Source: Methylobacillus arboreus | GTDB lineage: Bacteria > Pseudomonadota > Gammaproteobacteria > Burkholderiales > Methylophilaceae | NCBI RefSeq assembly: GCF_020532725.1 | Contig: NZ_JAJAVC010000011.1 | Coordinates: 62,001-126,000 of the forward strand | DNA: 64,000 bases | Reading direction: 5' to 3' | Shown here: in pieces, positions 25,150-33,852 of the stretch | Position numbering within the stretch: position 1 is the stretch's first letter | How the letters are laid out: each line of letters starts with the position of its first letter | The notes under the pieces: generated by a model | Database searches by the model: none | What the model was told of the DNA's origin: nothing | Seen by the model: only the letters and a program-made list of their open reading frames with translations | Position numbers and translations under genes: made by a program

Positions 25150-26619
25150 ATGAGGCAGGCCGAGCATATAGAACTTGCGATCCATCCCAAGCCGGACCAC
25201 CTGACGATACATGACTGGATTTATTCCGAGATTCGCGCCGCCATTCTGAGTGGCAGGCTCAAGCCTGATGTCCGCCTGCCAACGACGCGCGACTTCGCCT
25301 TGCAGAATCAGGTCTCCAGGGGGTCGGTGGTAACAGCGTATGAGCAACTCATCGCAGAGGGTTATTTGTGTTCGTACACTGGCCGGGGCACATTTGTGAG
25401 CAAAACACTGCCGCATGACCTTGCCGTCAGGCCAGCATCGAGGCCATCGCTATCACCGAAGCATGGCACTTTATCGCGGCGTGGAGCGATGTTGGCGCAG
25501 AGCCCGTTTTACCAGGAGTCAAGGCAAACAGACCCTATTCCGTTCAGGCCCAACCAGCCTGATGTTGAGCATTTCCCGTTTAATATCTGGAACCGCATCG
25601 CCTCCAAGCGGGCGAATGCGCTCAGGGATAGGAATATGGGGGATCTGGACCCTGGCGGATATTTGCCGCTGCGCGAATCAATCGCTGAACACCTCAAATA
25701 CGCACAACGTATCCAATGTACCCTGGAGCAGGTCGTGATCCTGGGCAGCGCACAGCAGGCGCTGGATCTGTGCACGCGATTGCTTCTGGATGTGGGCGAT
25801 CAAGTATGGATGGAAGATCCGGGCTATCCGGGAGCCAACCGTATTTTTGCCGGCAATGAGGCCCATGTTATTCCTGTTGCCGTGGATAAGGCGGGGATGA
25901 ACGTTGAGCGGGCCATTGAGATGGCGCCGCATGCCAAAATGGCCTACATCACGGCCGCGCATCAGTCTCCCTTGGGGGTGACCTTGTCACTGGAGCGCCG
26001 GCTGGCATTATTGGCATGGGCCGAACAAAACCAGGCGACCATTCTGGAAGATGACTACGACAGTGAATACCGTTTTGACGGCATCCCCCTTGCCCCGATC
26101 AAAAGCCTGGATTCTTCAGGCCGCGTAATCTACATGGGCACGTTCAGCAAGCTACTCTACCCGGGCATCAGGCTCGCCTATGTCGTGTTGCCTGACTGGT
26201 TGACCGATCCGTTCCTGTCAGCCGTGAGCCTGACTTGCCGCTACCTGGGCCTTCATCCGCAAATGATCTTGAGTGAATTCATGGCAGGCGGCCATTACGC
26301 ACGGCATCTAAGACGCATGAAAATGATCTATCAAGAGCGTGCCCAGGCATTTGAGTATGCATGCCGTGAAAAGCTGGGTGGCGAATTCCACGTCAACCCA
26401 ATCACCACAGGCCTGGACGCCTGTGTGTTTTTGCCAGGAGAGCTTGATGATGCCGATGTCGCCCGTCAATTGAGCGCGAGCGGAATCGAAGCGCGTCCTT
26501 TGTCTTTCTACGGCATTGCGAAAAAGCCTGCGAGTGGTTTGGTGATGGGGTTTGCAGCTTTTACGCCAACAGCCATTGCTGGTGGTTGGGAAAAGATCGC
26601 GCGGATATTGCGGCAATAA
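25150..26619 (+). CDS. MocR/PdxR-family transcriptional regulator (GntR helix-turn-helix plus aminotransferase domain)
   Basis: A 489-residue regulator. Residues 15-85 are a GntR winged helix (RLKPDVRLPTTRDFALQNQVSRGSVVTAYEQL). Residues about 120-489 are a fold-type I aminotransferase-like domain with a likely PLP-binding Lys in GTFSKLLYPGIRLAY (about residue 333) and DDYDSEYR before it. Such proteins sense PLP or amino compounds. It diverges from the AhpD-like/azoreductase pair, which it probably regulates. The two ATG-proximal choices are the same; no upstream start is better. A hairpin follows at 26672-26693. Confidence 0.88.
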   Translation: MRQAEHIELAIHPKPDHLTIHDWIYSEIRAAILSGRLKPDVRLPTTRDFALQNQVSRGSVVTAYEQLIAEGYLCSYTGRGTFVSKTLPHDLAVRPASRPSLSPKHGTLSRRGAMLAQSPFYQESRQTDPIPFRPNQPDVEHFPFNIWNRIASKRANALRDRNMGDLDPGGYLPLRESIAEHLKYAQRIQCTLEQVVILGSAQQALDLCTRLLLDVGDQVWMEDPGYPGANRIFAGNEAHVIPVAVDKAGMNVERAIEMAPHAKMAYITAAHQSPLGVTLSLERRLALLAWAEQNQATILEDDYDSEYRFDGIPLAPIKSLDSSGRVIYMGTFSKLLYPGIRLAYVVLPDWLTDPFLSAVSLTCRYLGLHPQMILSEFMAGGHYARHLRRMKMIYQERAQAFEYACREKLGGEFHVNPITTGLDACVFLPGELDDADVARQLSASGIEARPLSFYGIAKKPASGLVMGFAAFTPTAIAGGWEKIARILRQ

Positions 26620-26671
26620 AATACATGTGAGTGTGCGATGAGGACTGATGAGTCAATGACTAAAAATGAGA

Positions 26672-26693
26672 ACGGCTTCCTTGTGGAAGCCGT
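26672..26693 (-). terminator. Hairpin next to the tRNA-Arg fragment
   Basis: ACGGCTTCC-TTGT-GGAAGCCGT. Read on the minus strand, it lies seven bases after the 3' end of the tRNA fragment and runs into CTCATTTTTAG, like a tRNA terminator. On the plus strand it could also end the MocR transcript. Confidence 0.6.
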
Positions 26694-26699
26694 CGTATT

Positions 26700-26736
26700 T
26701 GGTGCGCCTGAAATGATTCGAACTCCTGACCCCTTT
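26700..26736 (-). repeat. Partial copy of the tRNA-Arg(ACG) 3' end, attachment-site remnant
   Basis: From the encoded CCA through the T-loop, 37 bases match 33547-33583 with three or four mismatches, then the similarity stops. The orientation is the same as the intact tRNA gene 6.8 kb away, giving a direct repeat. The end of the tRNA that is copied faces the sequence between the two. This is the pattern left when an element integrates into a tRNA 3' end. The mismatches suggest an old event. Confidence 0.6.
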
Positions 26737-26929
26737 TCGTGGTTTTCTGGGGCAGCAGTGGCATTATTAATAATCAATAAGTTAGGGGCATTCCTTGCAA
26801 TCAACCAGCCTATAGGGAAGACTAAGTCGCGCAGATGTATCAAGTGCCGGGGCTGGCATGGCCGCTGGGGGGCAACAACATCGAATGTCTTTTTGCTATG
26901 AGCCTCCCACATTCCAGCGATAGATCCGT

Positions 26930-27595
26930 TCATGCTGAAGCTGTTACCGGCCAGACGCATTGACCGTCTGTTACGCAAATAAAGGTATCGTGCTCATTTT
27001 CCATCACAAAGCCGCCAGTAAAATCGCCGAAAGAAGGCAGCAAGGTCATGTCAGCCTGGTGATAAAAACATGGCAAGATTAGGCGTTGCCGGCCTTTGCC
27101 CAGCAAGCGGAAAACAGGGTGGATATGCCCGGCGAGGACGTGATGGGTGGCATGCGGTGCGGGAATGTGTTGCAAGGCGAAATCCCCAATGAGGTAAGGC
27201 TCATCCACCGATTCAATATTCAAATCTGCTGGCGGATCGCCCGCATGCTTATCATGATTACCGCGAACCAGAATGCATTTCATGGAGGTATGTTGCGCGC
27301 GCCAGTGGCGTAAAGCTGCCAATGTGGCCGGTGCATGGGACTTGGGCGCATGCAGGAAATCGCCCAGGAAAATCAGTTGTTCGGTCGGATATCCGGATAG
27401 CAAAACGTTCAGGCGCTGCAGGTTATGGCTGGTGGTCCCCTGCGGTACAGGCTGGCCCGAAGCGCGATAGGCCGCTGCCTTGCCGAAATGCGCATCTGCG
27501 ATCAACAGTGCCTTTTGTTGCGGCCAGTAGATGGCTTTGTCGGCAAGTAACAGCAAAGTGTTAGCGCCGATGTTTAAAGGGTATTCATGTCTCAT
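26930..27595 (-). CDS. pdeM: Ligase-associated DNA damage response endonuclease/phosphoesterase
   Basis: A 221-residue metallophosphoesterase of the PdeM type. Metal-binding motifs are visible: DAHFGK near residue 34, GDFLHAPKSHAP near 79, RGNHDKH near 115 and GHIHPVF near 160. It acts on nucleic acid or nucleotides; the role in repair is inferred from its constant association with the three upstream genes. It is the last gene of a four-gene operon, starting 54 bases after the helicase stop. Confidence 0.9.
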   Translation of the reverse strand: MRHEYPLNIGANTLLLLADKAIYWPQQKALLIADAHFGKAAAYRASGQPVPQGTTSHNLQRLNVLLSGYPTEQLIFLGDFLHAPKSHAPATLAALRHWRAQHTSMKCILVRGNHDKHAGDPPADLNIESVDEPYLIGDFALQHIPAPHATHHVLAGHIHPVFRLLGKGRQRLILPCFYHQADMTLLPSFGDFTGGFVMENEHDTFICVTDGQCVWPVTASA

Positions 27596-27648
27596 TGGAA
27601 ATTATTTTAGTGACGCTTTATATAACCCGCTTTTTATCATGTTCTTCC

Positions 27649-30402
27649 TCAAAACCCGTGGCGCGGTTTAGGCGAAATAATCCTGCTACGTCGCCGTTTA
27701 GCATTGGTTGTGTTTTCATTTGATGTATCACTAGGTAAGCCGGTTTTACGTTTGCGTTCACGGTTTTTATACACTTTTTCCTGCACATTGAACTTTGCCT
27801 GCGCGTTTGCGGTGTCTTGCGGTATATAAGCGCCGGCGCCGGCGGCTTTTTCCAGGTCGGCCACCATGCGTGCGATGCGGTCGGCCAGTTTTTCCGAACT
27901 GCTGCTTTCGCGGAAACGTTCGACCAGCAAAGGAAATGCAAACGGCGTCGGCCTTTTGATGTGCATTAATTGTATTTGCTTGGTTTGCAGATGTTGCAAT
28001 GTGGCGGACAGGCGCGCGATTTCCAGTTCTTGTTGCAGCACCTCTTCCTGCGCTTGCGTCAGCAATAAATTATTGGGATCGTATTTACGGAATACGTCAT
28101 AAAACAGGCTGGATGAAGCCTGCACTTGCCTAGCGCTTTTATGCGCACTGGGAAAGCCAGCAAACACCAGCCCGGAAATACGCGCGATTTCGCGAAAACG
28201 CCTTTGCGCCAGCTCGCCCGCATTCAGGCTGCCGATCACGTCGACCAGCAGGTTTTCGGTGCTGAAAACATCCTGTTCAAAGATCGTTGCCCAATCCACC
28301 GGCGTGGCGGAAAGCAGTTCCAGGCCGTAATCATTGACGGCGATGGAAAACGTGTTCGGCAGGTGCTTGCCGGCGCGCCAAGCCAATAAACTGGCCAAAC
28401 CCAGGTGTACGCTGCGCCCGGCATAAGGGTAAAGGAACAGATGCCAGCCTTCGCGCGAGTGCAACGATTCGGCCAGCAAGTTGGCATTGGTTGGCAGCGC
28501 AGACCAGTCGCTTTGCACTTGTAGTAAAGGTTTGATCATTTGCATTTCCGGGCCGTCAAAATGGCCGTGCGCCGCCGCATCCATGCGTGCCACCATGGCA
28601 TTGGCAAGTTCGGTGGAAAGCGGCAGGCGCCCGCCATTCCAGCGCGGCACTGCGGCTTTTTTGCCGGTCGCTTTGCGCACAAAAGCGGTCATTTCATGCA
28701 CGCGCACCAGCTCCAGCAGGCGTCCGCCAAACAGGAAATGGTCACCGGGTTTGAGCCTGGCGATAAAGTTTTCCTCCACCGAACCTAAACTCTTGCCCGA
28801 TGCCCCTTTACTCCAGAATTTAACCACCATGCTGGAATCGCTGACGATGGTGCCGATGCTCATGCGGTGCCGCCGGGCCAGGTGTGCATCCGGGACATGC
28901 CAAACACCCTGTTCATCGGGAATGGCGCGGCGGTAATCCGGGTAGGCGGTCAGGGATTCGCCACCGTGCCGCACAAACGTCAGGGCCCAGTGCCATTCTT
29001 CATCGGTTAAATGCCGGTAGGCATAACAGCTGCGCACTTCCGCCAGTAAGTCGTCCGCGATAAATCCGCCGCCAAGCGCAATCGTCACCAGGTGCTGCAC
29101 CAATACGTCCAACGGTTTTTGCGGTGATTCGCGCGGCTCGACATTGCGTGCGGCAATCGCATCTTGTGCGGCCACCGATTCGATCAGCTCCAGGCTATGC
29201 GTAGGCACCACGGTCAGGCGCGAAGCGCGGCCAGGCGCATGGCCGGAACGTCCGGCGCGTTGCATTAACCGCGCTACGCCCTTGGGCGAGCCGATCTGCA
29301 ATACGCGTTCCACCGGCAAGAAGTCCACGCCGAGGTCCAGGCTGGATGTGCAGACCACCGCCTTGAGAGTGCCTTCTTTCAGGCCGGTTTCTACCCATTC
29401 GCGTACATTCCTATCCAATGAGCCGTGATGCAGCGCGATCAAACCCGCCCAGTCAGGACGCGCTTCCAGCAAGGCCTGGTACCAGATCTCGCATTGCGAG
29501 CGGGTGTTGGTAAATATGAGGCTATTGGGACTGGATTCGATCTGCTCAACCACCTGCGGCAGCATGCGCAAACCCAGGTGACCGGCCCAGGGGAAACGTT
29601 CAATGCCAGGCGGTAACAGGGTGTCGATCAACAGGTGTTTCTCCAGCTTGCCTTGCACCAGTACCGGCTTAGATGCAGTTGGAATCAACACCTCCATGGC
29701 ATGCTGCAAATTACCCAGCGTAGCCGATAAACCCCAGGTAATCAGTTGCGGTCGCCAGCGGCGTAGCCGCGCCAAGGCCAGCTGTAGTTGGACGCCGCGC
29801 TTGTTGCCTATCAGTTCGTGCCATTCATCCACCACCACCATCTGCAGGCTGGCAAAGGTGTCGGCGGCGTCCGGCCGCGTCAGCAACAGCGTCAGGCTTT
29901 CCGGTGTGGTAATCAGCGCGGTCGGCAGGCGTTTGGACTGCCGCGAACGCTCCGCACTATTGGTATCGCCCGTACGTAAAGCGATGCTCCAATCCAGGTT
30001 TAATTCATTGACCGGTGCGATTAATGCGCGTTCGGTATCTGCAGCCAGGGCGCGCATGGGCGTGATCCACAACACCGTCAACGGCTGCGTCACGGCTTTG
30101 CGCTTGGCAGGTTTTTCAGCAATAGCGATGCCTGATTTTTTCGCGGATGCTGCGGTCGGCTTTTTTAAGGCAAAACGCTCGATCGCCGCCATCCACACCG
30201 CATAGGTTTTGCCGGCGCCGGTAGTCGCGTGCAGCATGCCGGATTGACCGCTAGCCACCGCTTGCCATACCTGCTGCTGGAACGGAAAAGGCTGCCATTG
30301 GTGAGCGGAAAACCAGTTGCGGCTTAACTGGAAGTCGTTGCGGTCTGGCGTTTCAGCCGCATCAGGCGACAACGGCAACTTTGGGACAGTTTGCAAGGTC
30401 AT
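27649..30402 (-). CDS. lhr: Ligase-associated Lhr-type DEXH-box DNA helicase
   Basis: A 917-residue superfamily 2 helicase. Motif [14 protein letters not shown] (about residue 55), [21 protein letters not shown] (motif II, DEVH-like variant), [31 protein letters not shown] and [19 protein letters not shown] (motif VI) are present, followed by the Lhr core winged-helix domain. The C-terminus is basic and low in complexity ([22 protein letters not shown]). Lhr proteins unwind and translocate 3' to 5' on DNA. The gene starts two bases after the ligase stop, so the two are tightly coupled. Confidence 0.9.
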   Translation of the reverse strand: MTLQTVPKLPLSPDAAETPDRNDFQLSRNWFSAHQWQPFPFQQQVWQAVASGQSGMLHATTGAGKTYAVWMAAIERFALKKPTAASAKKSGIAIAEKPAKRKAVTQPLTVLWITPMRALAADTERALIAPVNELNLDWSIALRTGDTNSAERSRQSKRLPTALITTPESLTLLLTRPDAADTFASLQMVVVDEWHELIGNKRGVQLQLALARLRRWRPQLITWGLSATLGNLQHAMEVLIPTASKPVLVQGKLEKHLLIDTLLPPGIERFPWAGHLGLRMLPQVVEQIESSPNSLIFTNTRSQCEIWYQALLEARPDWAGLIALHHGSLDRNVREWVETGLKEGTLKAVVCTSSLDLGVDFLPVERVLQIGSPKGVARLMQRAGRSGHAPGRASRLTVVPTHSLELIESVAAQDAIAARNVEPRESPQKPLDVLVQHLVTIALGGGFIADDLLAEVRSCYAYRHLTDEEWHWALTFVRHGGESLTAYPDYRRAIPDEQGVWHVPDAHLARRHRMSIGTIVSDSSMVVKFWSKGASGKSLGSVEENFIARLKPGDHFLFGGRLLELVRVHEMTAFVRKATGKKAAVPRWNGGRLPLSTELANAMVARMDAAAHGHFDGPEMQMIKPLLQVQSDWSALPTNANLLAESLHSREGWHLFLYPYAGRSVHLGLASLLAWRAGKHLPNTFSIAVNDYGLELLSATPVDWATIFEQDVFSTENLLVDVIGSLNAGELAQRRFREIARISGLVFAGFPSAHKSARQVQASSSLFYDVFRKYDPNNLLLTQAQEEVLQQELEIARLSATLQHLQTKQIQLMHIKRPTPFAFPLLVERFRESSSSEKLADRIARMVADLEKAAGAGAYIPQDTANAQAKFNVQEKVYKNRERKRKTGLPSDTSNENTTNAKRRRSRIISPKPRHGF

Positions 30403-30404
30403 GG

Positions 30405-32111
30405 CTAAGCCACATCCTTATTGGCAGGGCGCGAAGCCTGCGGCAACAATGCCTGCAAAGTCTGCAGCGTGTCGGCTTCGGCCACCGGTTTATCCTGCCG
30501 CCAGCGCAGCATGCGGGGGAAGCGCACGGCGATACCGCTTTTGTGGCGTGAGCTTAAAGCTATGCCTTCAAAACCCAATTCAAACACCATGGTCGGCGTC
30601 ACGCTGCGCACCGGGCCGAATTTTTCGACTGTGGTTTTACGGATAATGGCATCGACCTCGCGCATTTCGGCATCGGTCAAGCCTGAGTAAGCCTTGGCAA
30701 ATGGCACCAGTTTGCGATTAGGGTTGTCCTCAGGACTGTCCCACACCGCGAAGGTATAGTCGGTATACAGGCTGGCGCGGCGGCCATGGCCGGTCTGCGC
30801 GTAAATAAGCACCGCATCCGCTGTATAGGGATCAATCTTCCATTTCCACCATACGCCGACATCCTTGGTGCGGCCGACGCCGTAGCGCGCATCCTTGCGT
30901 TTGAGCATAAACCCTTCCACCCCCAGGCTGCGCGATGCTTCACGCTGGCGATCCAGGTCTTGCCAACTCTCGCCGGTGATCAAGGGCGATATTTGCAGTT
31001 GCGGCTGCTTGCAGGCGAGAACAATTTTTTCCAGTTGTTCGCGCCGGGCGGATTGCGGTTGCTCGCGCCAGTCTTCACCCTGCCATTCCAGCAGGTCGTA
31101 AGCCAGTATCACCACCGGCAGGTTTCCCAGGATTTTGCTGTTTAAGGTTTTGCGGCCTATGCGTTGTTGCAGCAAGGCATAGGGTTGCACCTGTTTTAAC
31201 TCTTCTTGCCCGGTGGCATTAACAGCGCCGTGATTCCATACCACCAGTTCGCCGTCGATTACCATGCCATCCGCTAAACAATCCGTCAGCACATTGAGTT
31301 CGGGAAAATGGTCGGTCACCAACTCCTCGCCGCGCGACCACACCCATAGCTGGCCGTCGCGCTTGACCAGTTGCGCGCGGATGCCATCCCATTTCCATTC
31401 CACCTGCCATTGCTCGGGACTGCCAATAGCCGCTGCAAACTGGTCGGTAGATAGCTGTAAGGGATGTGCCAGAAAAAACGGGTAGGGCTGGCCTTCGCTA
31501 CGCTCGTCACCCTCTTCATTCACCGGCGCAATCAGTTTCAGGTAATGCGCTGCAGTCGGGCGGGCGGAAAGGTCGGTATAGCCGACCAGGCGCTGGGCAA
31601 CACGCTTTGCGTCTATGCCTGCCACGGCAGCCAGGGCGCGCGTGACCAGCAGGCGCGAAACGCCGACGCGGAAACTGCCGGTAATGAGCTTGATGCAAAC
31701 CAGCTTGCTCCGCTTATCCAGTTGCTGTAATAACGGTATTAATTGAAGCGTTAAAATTTCGGGTGCCAGGCCGCGTAGTGGCAACAATTTGGTTTCCACC
31801 CACGCGGCCAGCCCTTCTTCTGAAGTATGGATGGATTCAGGCAACAGCAAGGCCATGGTTTCTGCCAGATCACCCACTGCATGATAGCTTTCTTCAAAGA
31901 GCCATTCCGGCAGAATGGCGACCGTGAGTGTTAGTTCACGTAGTAATTTTGTGGGTACTAATTGGCGCGGCCGCCCACCCGCCAGGAAATACACGGCCCA
32001 TGCGGCGTCTTCAGGAGAGACTGCAAAAAAATAATCGCGCAATGCGGCCAGTTTGGCATTGCTACTGGTAGTGGCGTCCAGCCTGTTATAAAGATCGGCA
32101 AACGCTTTCAA
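30405..32111 (-). CDS. Ligase-associated ATP-dependent DNA ligase
   Basis: A 568-residue ATP-dependent DNA ligase, from the TTG at 32111 (AAAGG seven bases upstream; 20 bases after the exonuclease stop). A longer frame to 32333 exists but would overlap the exonuclease by 200 bases and lacks family sequence. The adenylation motif is WKWDGIRAQ (Lys nucleophile, near residue 228), with WSRGEEL, DGELVVW and [11 protein letters not shown] as further motifs, and an OB-fold C-terminus ([16 protein letters not shown]). It seals nicks using ATP, unlike the NAD-dependent LigA. It is the second gene of the repair operon. Confidence 0.88.
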   Translation of the reverse strand: MKAFADLYNRLDATTSSNAKLAALRDYFFAVSPEDAAWAVYFLAGGRPRQLVPTKLLRELTLTVAILPEWLFEESYHAVGDLAETMALLLPESIHTSEEGLAAWVETKLLPLRGLAPEILTLQLIPLLQQLDKRSKLVCIKLITGSFRVGVSRLLVTRALAAVAGIDAKRVAQRLVGYTDLSARPTAAHYLKLIAPVNEEGDERSEGQPYPFFLAHPLQLSTDQFAAAIGSPEQWQVEWKWDGIRAQLVKRDGQLWVWSRGEELVTDHFPELNVLTDCLADGMVIDGELVVWNHGAVNATGQEELKQVQPYALLQQRIGRKTLNSKILGNLPVVILAYDLLEWQGEDWREQPQSARREQLEKIVLACKQPQLQISPLITGESWQDLDRQREASRSLGVEGFMLKRKDARYGVGRTKDVGVWWKWKIDPYTADAVLIYAQTGHGRRASLYTDYTFAVWDSPEDNPNRKLVPFAKAYSGLTDAEMREVDAIIRKTTVEKFGPVRSVTPTMVFELGFEGIALSSRHKSGIAVRFPRMLRWRQDKPVAEADTLQTLQALLPQASRPANKDVA

Positions 32112-32130
32112 ACGGTCGCCTTTGCCATTG

Positions 32131-33165
32131 TCATATGGGGCTGCCTTCAGTTTCAGCTGACAAGTTCGCTTCCGCCTCAGCTGCCTCTTCACCGTACTCG
32201 GTGACAAATGCCTGTGCATCCAGGCCTTGTTCGCACAACCAACGCACCATGGGGTGTATTTGTCCGTGCGTGACAAACACGCGTTCTGCGCCGGTGGCCT
32301 GGATAGCCTTCTGCAAGCCGGGCCAATCGGCATGGTCGGACATGATAAAGCCGCGGTCTACGCCCCGGCGCCTACGTGTGCCGCGTAACTGCATCCAGCC
32401 GCTGGCAAATGCATCTGAGTAATCGCCGAAGCGTTTCATCCACGGCGTGCCTTGCGCCGAAGGCGGCGCCAGCACCAGGCTTTTGCCTATCTGTGATTTA
32501 TCCTGCATTCCGCTGACATATTGCGTGGCAGGCAAATTGACGCCAGCTTCGCGATAAACTTGGTTTAAGGGCTCTACCGCGCCATGGACCAGAATCGGGC
32601 CAATATGCGGGTTTAACCCCGACAGTACCCGTTGCGCTTTACCAAAGGCATAGCAAAACAGCACGCTGGCGCGATTGTTATCGGCATTGCTTTGCCACCA
32701 CTGGTTGATGTCGGCAAAAATTTCGTTCTGCGGCTGCCACTGGTAAATTGGCAGGCCAAAGGTGGATTCGGTAATAAAAGTGTGGCAGCGCACGCTTTCA
32801 AAGGGCGCGCAGGTGCCGTCAGCCTCCACTTTATAATCGCCTGAAGCCACCCACACTTCGCCTTTGTATTCCAAGCGCACCTGGGCCGAGCCCAGAACAT
32901 GGCCGGCGGGATGCAAGCTCAGGTTGACGCCATGATGGTTGATGCTTTCGCCATATTCCAGCGAAAGCAGATCAATATCTGCACCTAGGCGCTTGCGTAA
33001 TATACCTTCCCCGGCTGCTGCTGACAGGTAGTGCTGGTGACCGGTGCGTGCGTGATCGCCATGTCCGTGCGTGATCACGGCGCGCTCTACTTGGCGCCAG
33101 GGGTCGATATAAAAATCCCCGGGGGGGCAATATAAGCCTTCCGGTCGCGCTATGACTAAATCCAT
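32131..33165 (-). CDS. Ligase-associated DNA exonuclease, metallo-beta-lactamase fold
   Basis: A 344-residue protein of the beta-CASP/metallo-beta-lactamase type related to SNM1/CPSF73. The metal motif THGHGDHARTGH lies near residues 33-44, and further ligands are in LHPAGHVLGSAQ (about 83), TESTFGLP (about 132) and SDHADWPGL (about 278). It degrades or trims DNA ends. It opens the operon exonuclease-ligase-helicase-phosphoesterase known as the ligase-associated DNA damage response cluster. I see no LexA-type box in the 380 bases upstream. Confidence 0.88.
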   Translation of the reverse strand: MDLVIARPEGLYCPPGDFYIDPWRQVERAVITHGHGDHARTGHQHYLSAAAGEGILRKRLGADIDLLSLEYGESINHHGVNLSLHPAGHVLGSAQVRLEYKGEVWVASGDYKVEADGTCAPFESVRCHTFITESTFGLPIYQWQPQNEIFADINQWWQSNADNNRASVLFCYAFGKAQRVLSGLNPHIGPILVHGAVEPLNQVYREAGVNLPATQYVSGMQDKSQIGKSLVLAPPSAQGTPWMKRFGDYSDAFASGWMQLRGTRRRRGVDRGFIMSDHADWPGLQKAIQATGAERVFVTHGQIHPMVRWLCEQGLDAQAFVTEYGEEAAEAEANLSAETEGSPI

Positions 33166-33497
33166 GATCTAGTTTTGTTGATTGCACATGCATGATTCGA
33201 CACCAAAAATGCAATTTCATTCTGCATGTCTTAACAATAGTCAAGGTGAATGCCAGAGGGTAAGACCATGTCTGATCGAAGAAATGTCGGTAGCAGCAGT
33301 GTGAAATACATATTTGAAACATTCAGGAATGGGCATGGGGAAATTCACAAGCTGGAGCGGACTTTCTTTGCTTAGACATTTATTGGTGAGCGACAAAATA
33401 CAGCCTTGGGCCAGGTGCTGGAATGCAATATGGCCGAACTAGAACGTTGTTGAGGGTAGTGAATGGTGAAGTCGTGCAGGGCATTCTGAAAAAGAAA
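33166..33497. other. Intergenic region upstream of the repair operon
   Basis: About 330 bases between the repair operon and the tRNA-Arg terminator. It is A/T-rich, with no credible gene and no recognisable operator. It must hold the operon promoter. Any lost mobility gene would probably have been here. Confidence 0.4.
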
Positions 33498-33528
33498 AGC
33501 CGGTTAGCTAAATATAGCGTAACCGGCT
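33498..33528 (-). terminator. Intrinsic terminator of tRNA-Arg
   Basis: AGCCGGTTA pairs with TAACCGGCT, with GCTA/TAGC pairing inside. On the minus strand it is followed by TTTTCTTTTT, 19 bases after the tRNA 3' end. Confidence 0.8.
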
Positions 33529-33546
33529 GATCTTAGTACTAAAATT

Positions 33547-33623
33547 TGGTGCGCCCGAAGAGATTCGAACTCCTGACCCCTTGGTTCGTAGCCAAGTACT
33601 CTATCCAGCTGAGCTACGGGCGC
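33547..33623 (-). tRNA. tRNA-Arg (anticodon ACG)
   Basis: A 77-base cloverleaf with encoded CCA. The acceptor GCGCCCG pairs with CGGGCGC; the D arm is GCTCAGCTGGATAGAGT; the anticodon stem CTTGG/CCAAG holds the loop CTACGAA (ACG, read as ICG); the T arm holds GTTCGAATC. Its 3' end faces the repair island. Confidence 0.97.
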
Positions 33624-33696
33624 GTGAGGCGTGCATTATACGTGAAGATGATTTTTATGCCAGCAAAAATTCATTTCGTTTTGCACACTATCAAGG

Positions 33697-33790
33697 TGGC
33701 GGAGAGCGAGGGATTCGAACCCTCGATACAGGTTTAAGCCCGTATGCTTCCTTAGCAGGGAAGTGCCTTCGACCACTCGGCCAGCTCTCC
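33697..33790 (-). tRNA. tRNA-Ser (anticodon GCU)
   Basis: A 94-base class II tRNA with encoded CCA. The acceptor is GGAGAGC/GCTCTCC, the anticodon stem CTTCC/GGAAG has the loop CTGCTAA (GCT), a long variable arm follows (ATACGGGCTTAAACCTGTAT), and the T loop is GTTCGAATC. It lies 73 bases upstream of tRNA-Arg, probably in one transcript. Confidence 0.97.
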
Positions 33791-33852
33791 GCACGAGGGC
33801 GTAACAATACTTGAATACGCCGTAAAAATCAACGCTGAACCGGCTTATTCTT

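Larger units (their letters stand above)
26620..26929. other. Intergenic region with tRNA remnant, no gene
   Basis: 310 bases that hold a hairpin (26672-26693) and a 37-base copy of the tRNA-Arg 3' end (26700-26736). The rest is A/T-rich with short unusable frames. I see no integrase or other coding sequence. Confidence 0.5.
26700..33623. mobile_element. Putative tRNA-Arg-integrated island with DNA repair cargo
   Basis: Bounded by the tRNA-Arg(ACG) gene and a direct-repeat copy of its 3' end. The cargo is one four-gene operon on the minus strand (exonuclease, ligase, helicase, phosphoesterase). No integrase or transposase is left, so it would be an immobile remnant or a cargo that replaced the mobility genes. 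The alternative, a chance tRNA duplication, is not excluded. Confidence 0.4.

Noticed and set aside
26638-26901. 87-residue frame on the plus strand
   Set aside because: It runs through the tRNA-Arg fragment and a hairpin, with no RBS and no similarity.
32112-32333. N-terminal extension of the ATP-dependent ligase
   Set aside because: Overlaps the exonuclease gene and lacks family similarity; the TTG at 32111 fits better.
33166-33546. Integrase gene remnant beside tRNA-Arg
   Set aside because: I looked for a tyrosine recombinase frame in either strand and saw none.
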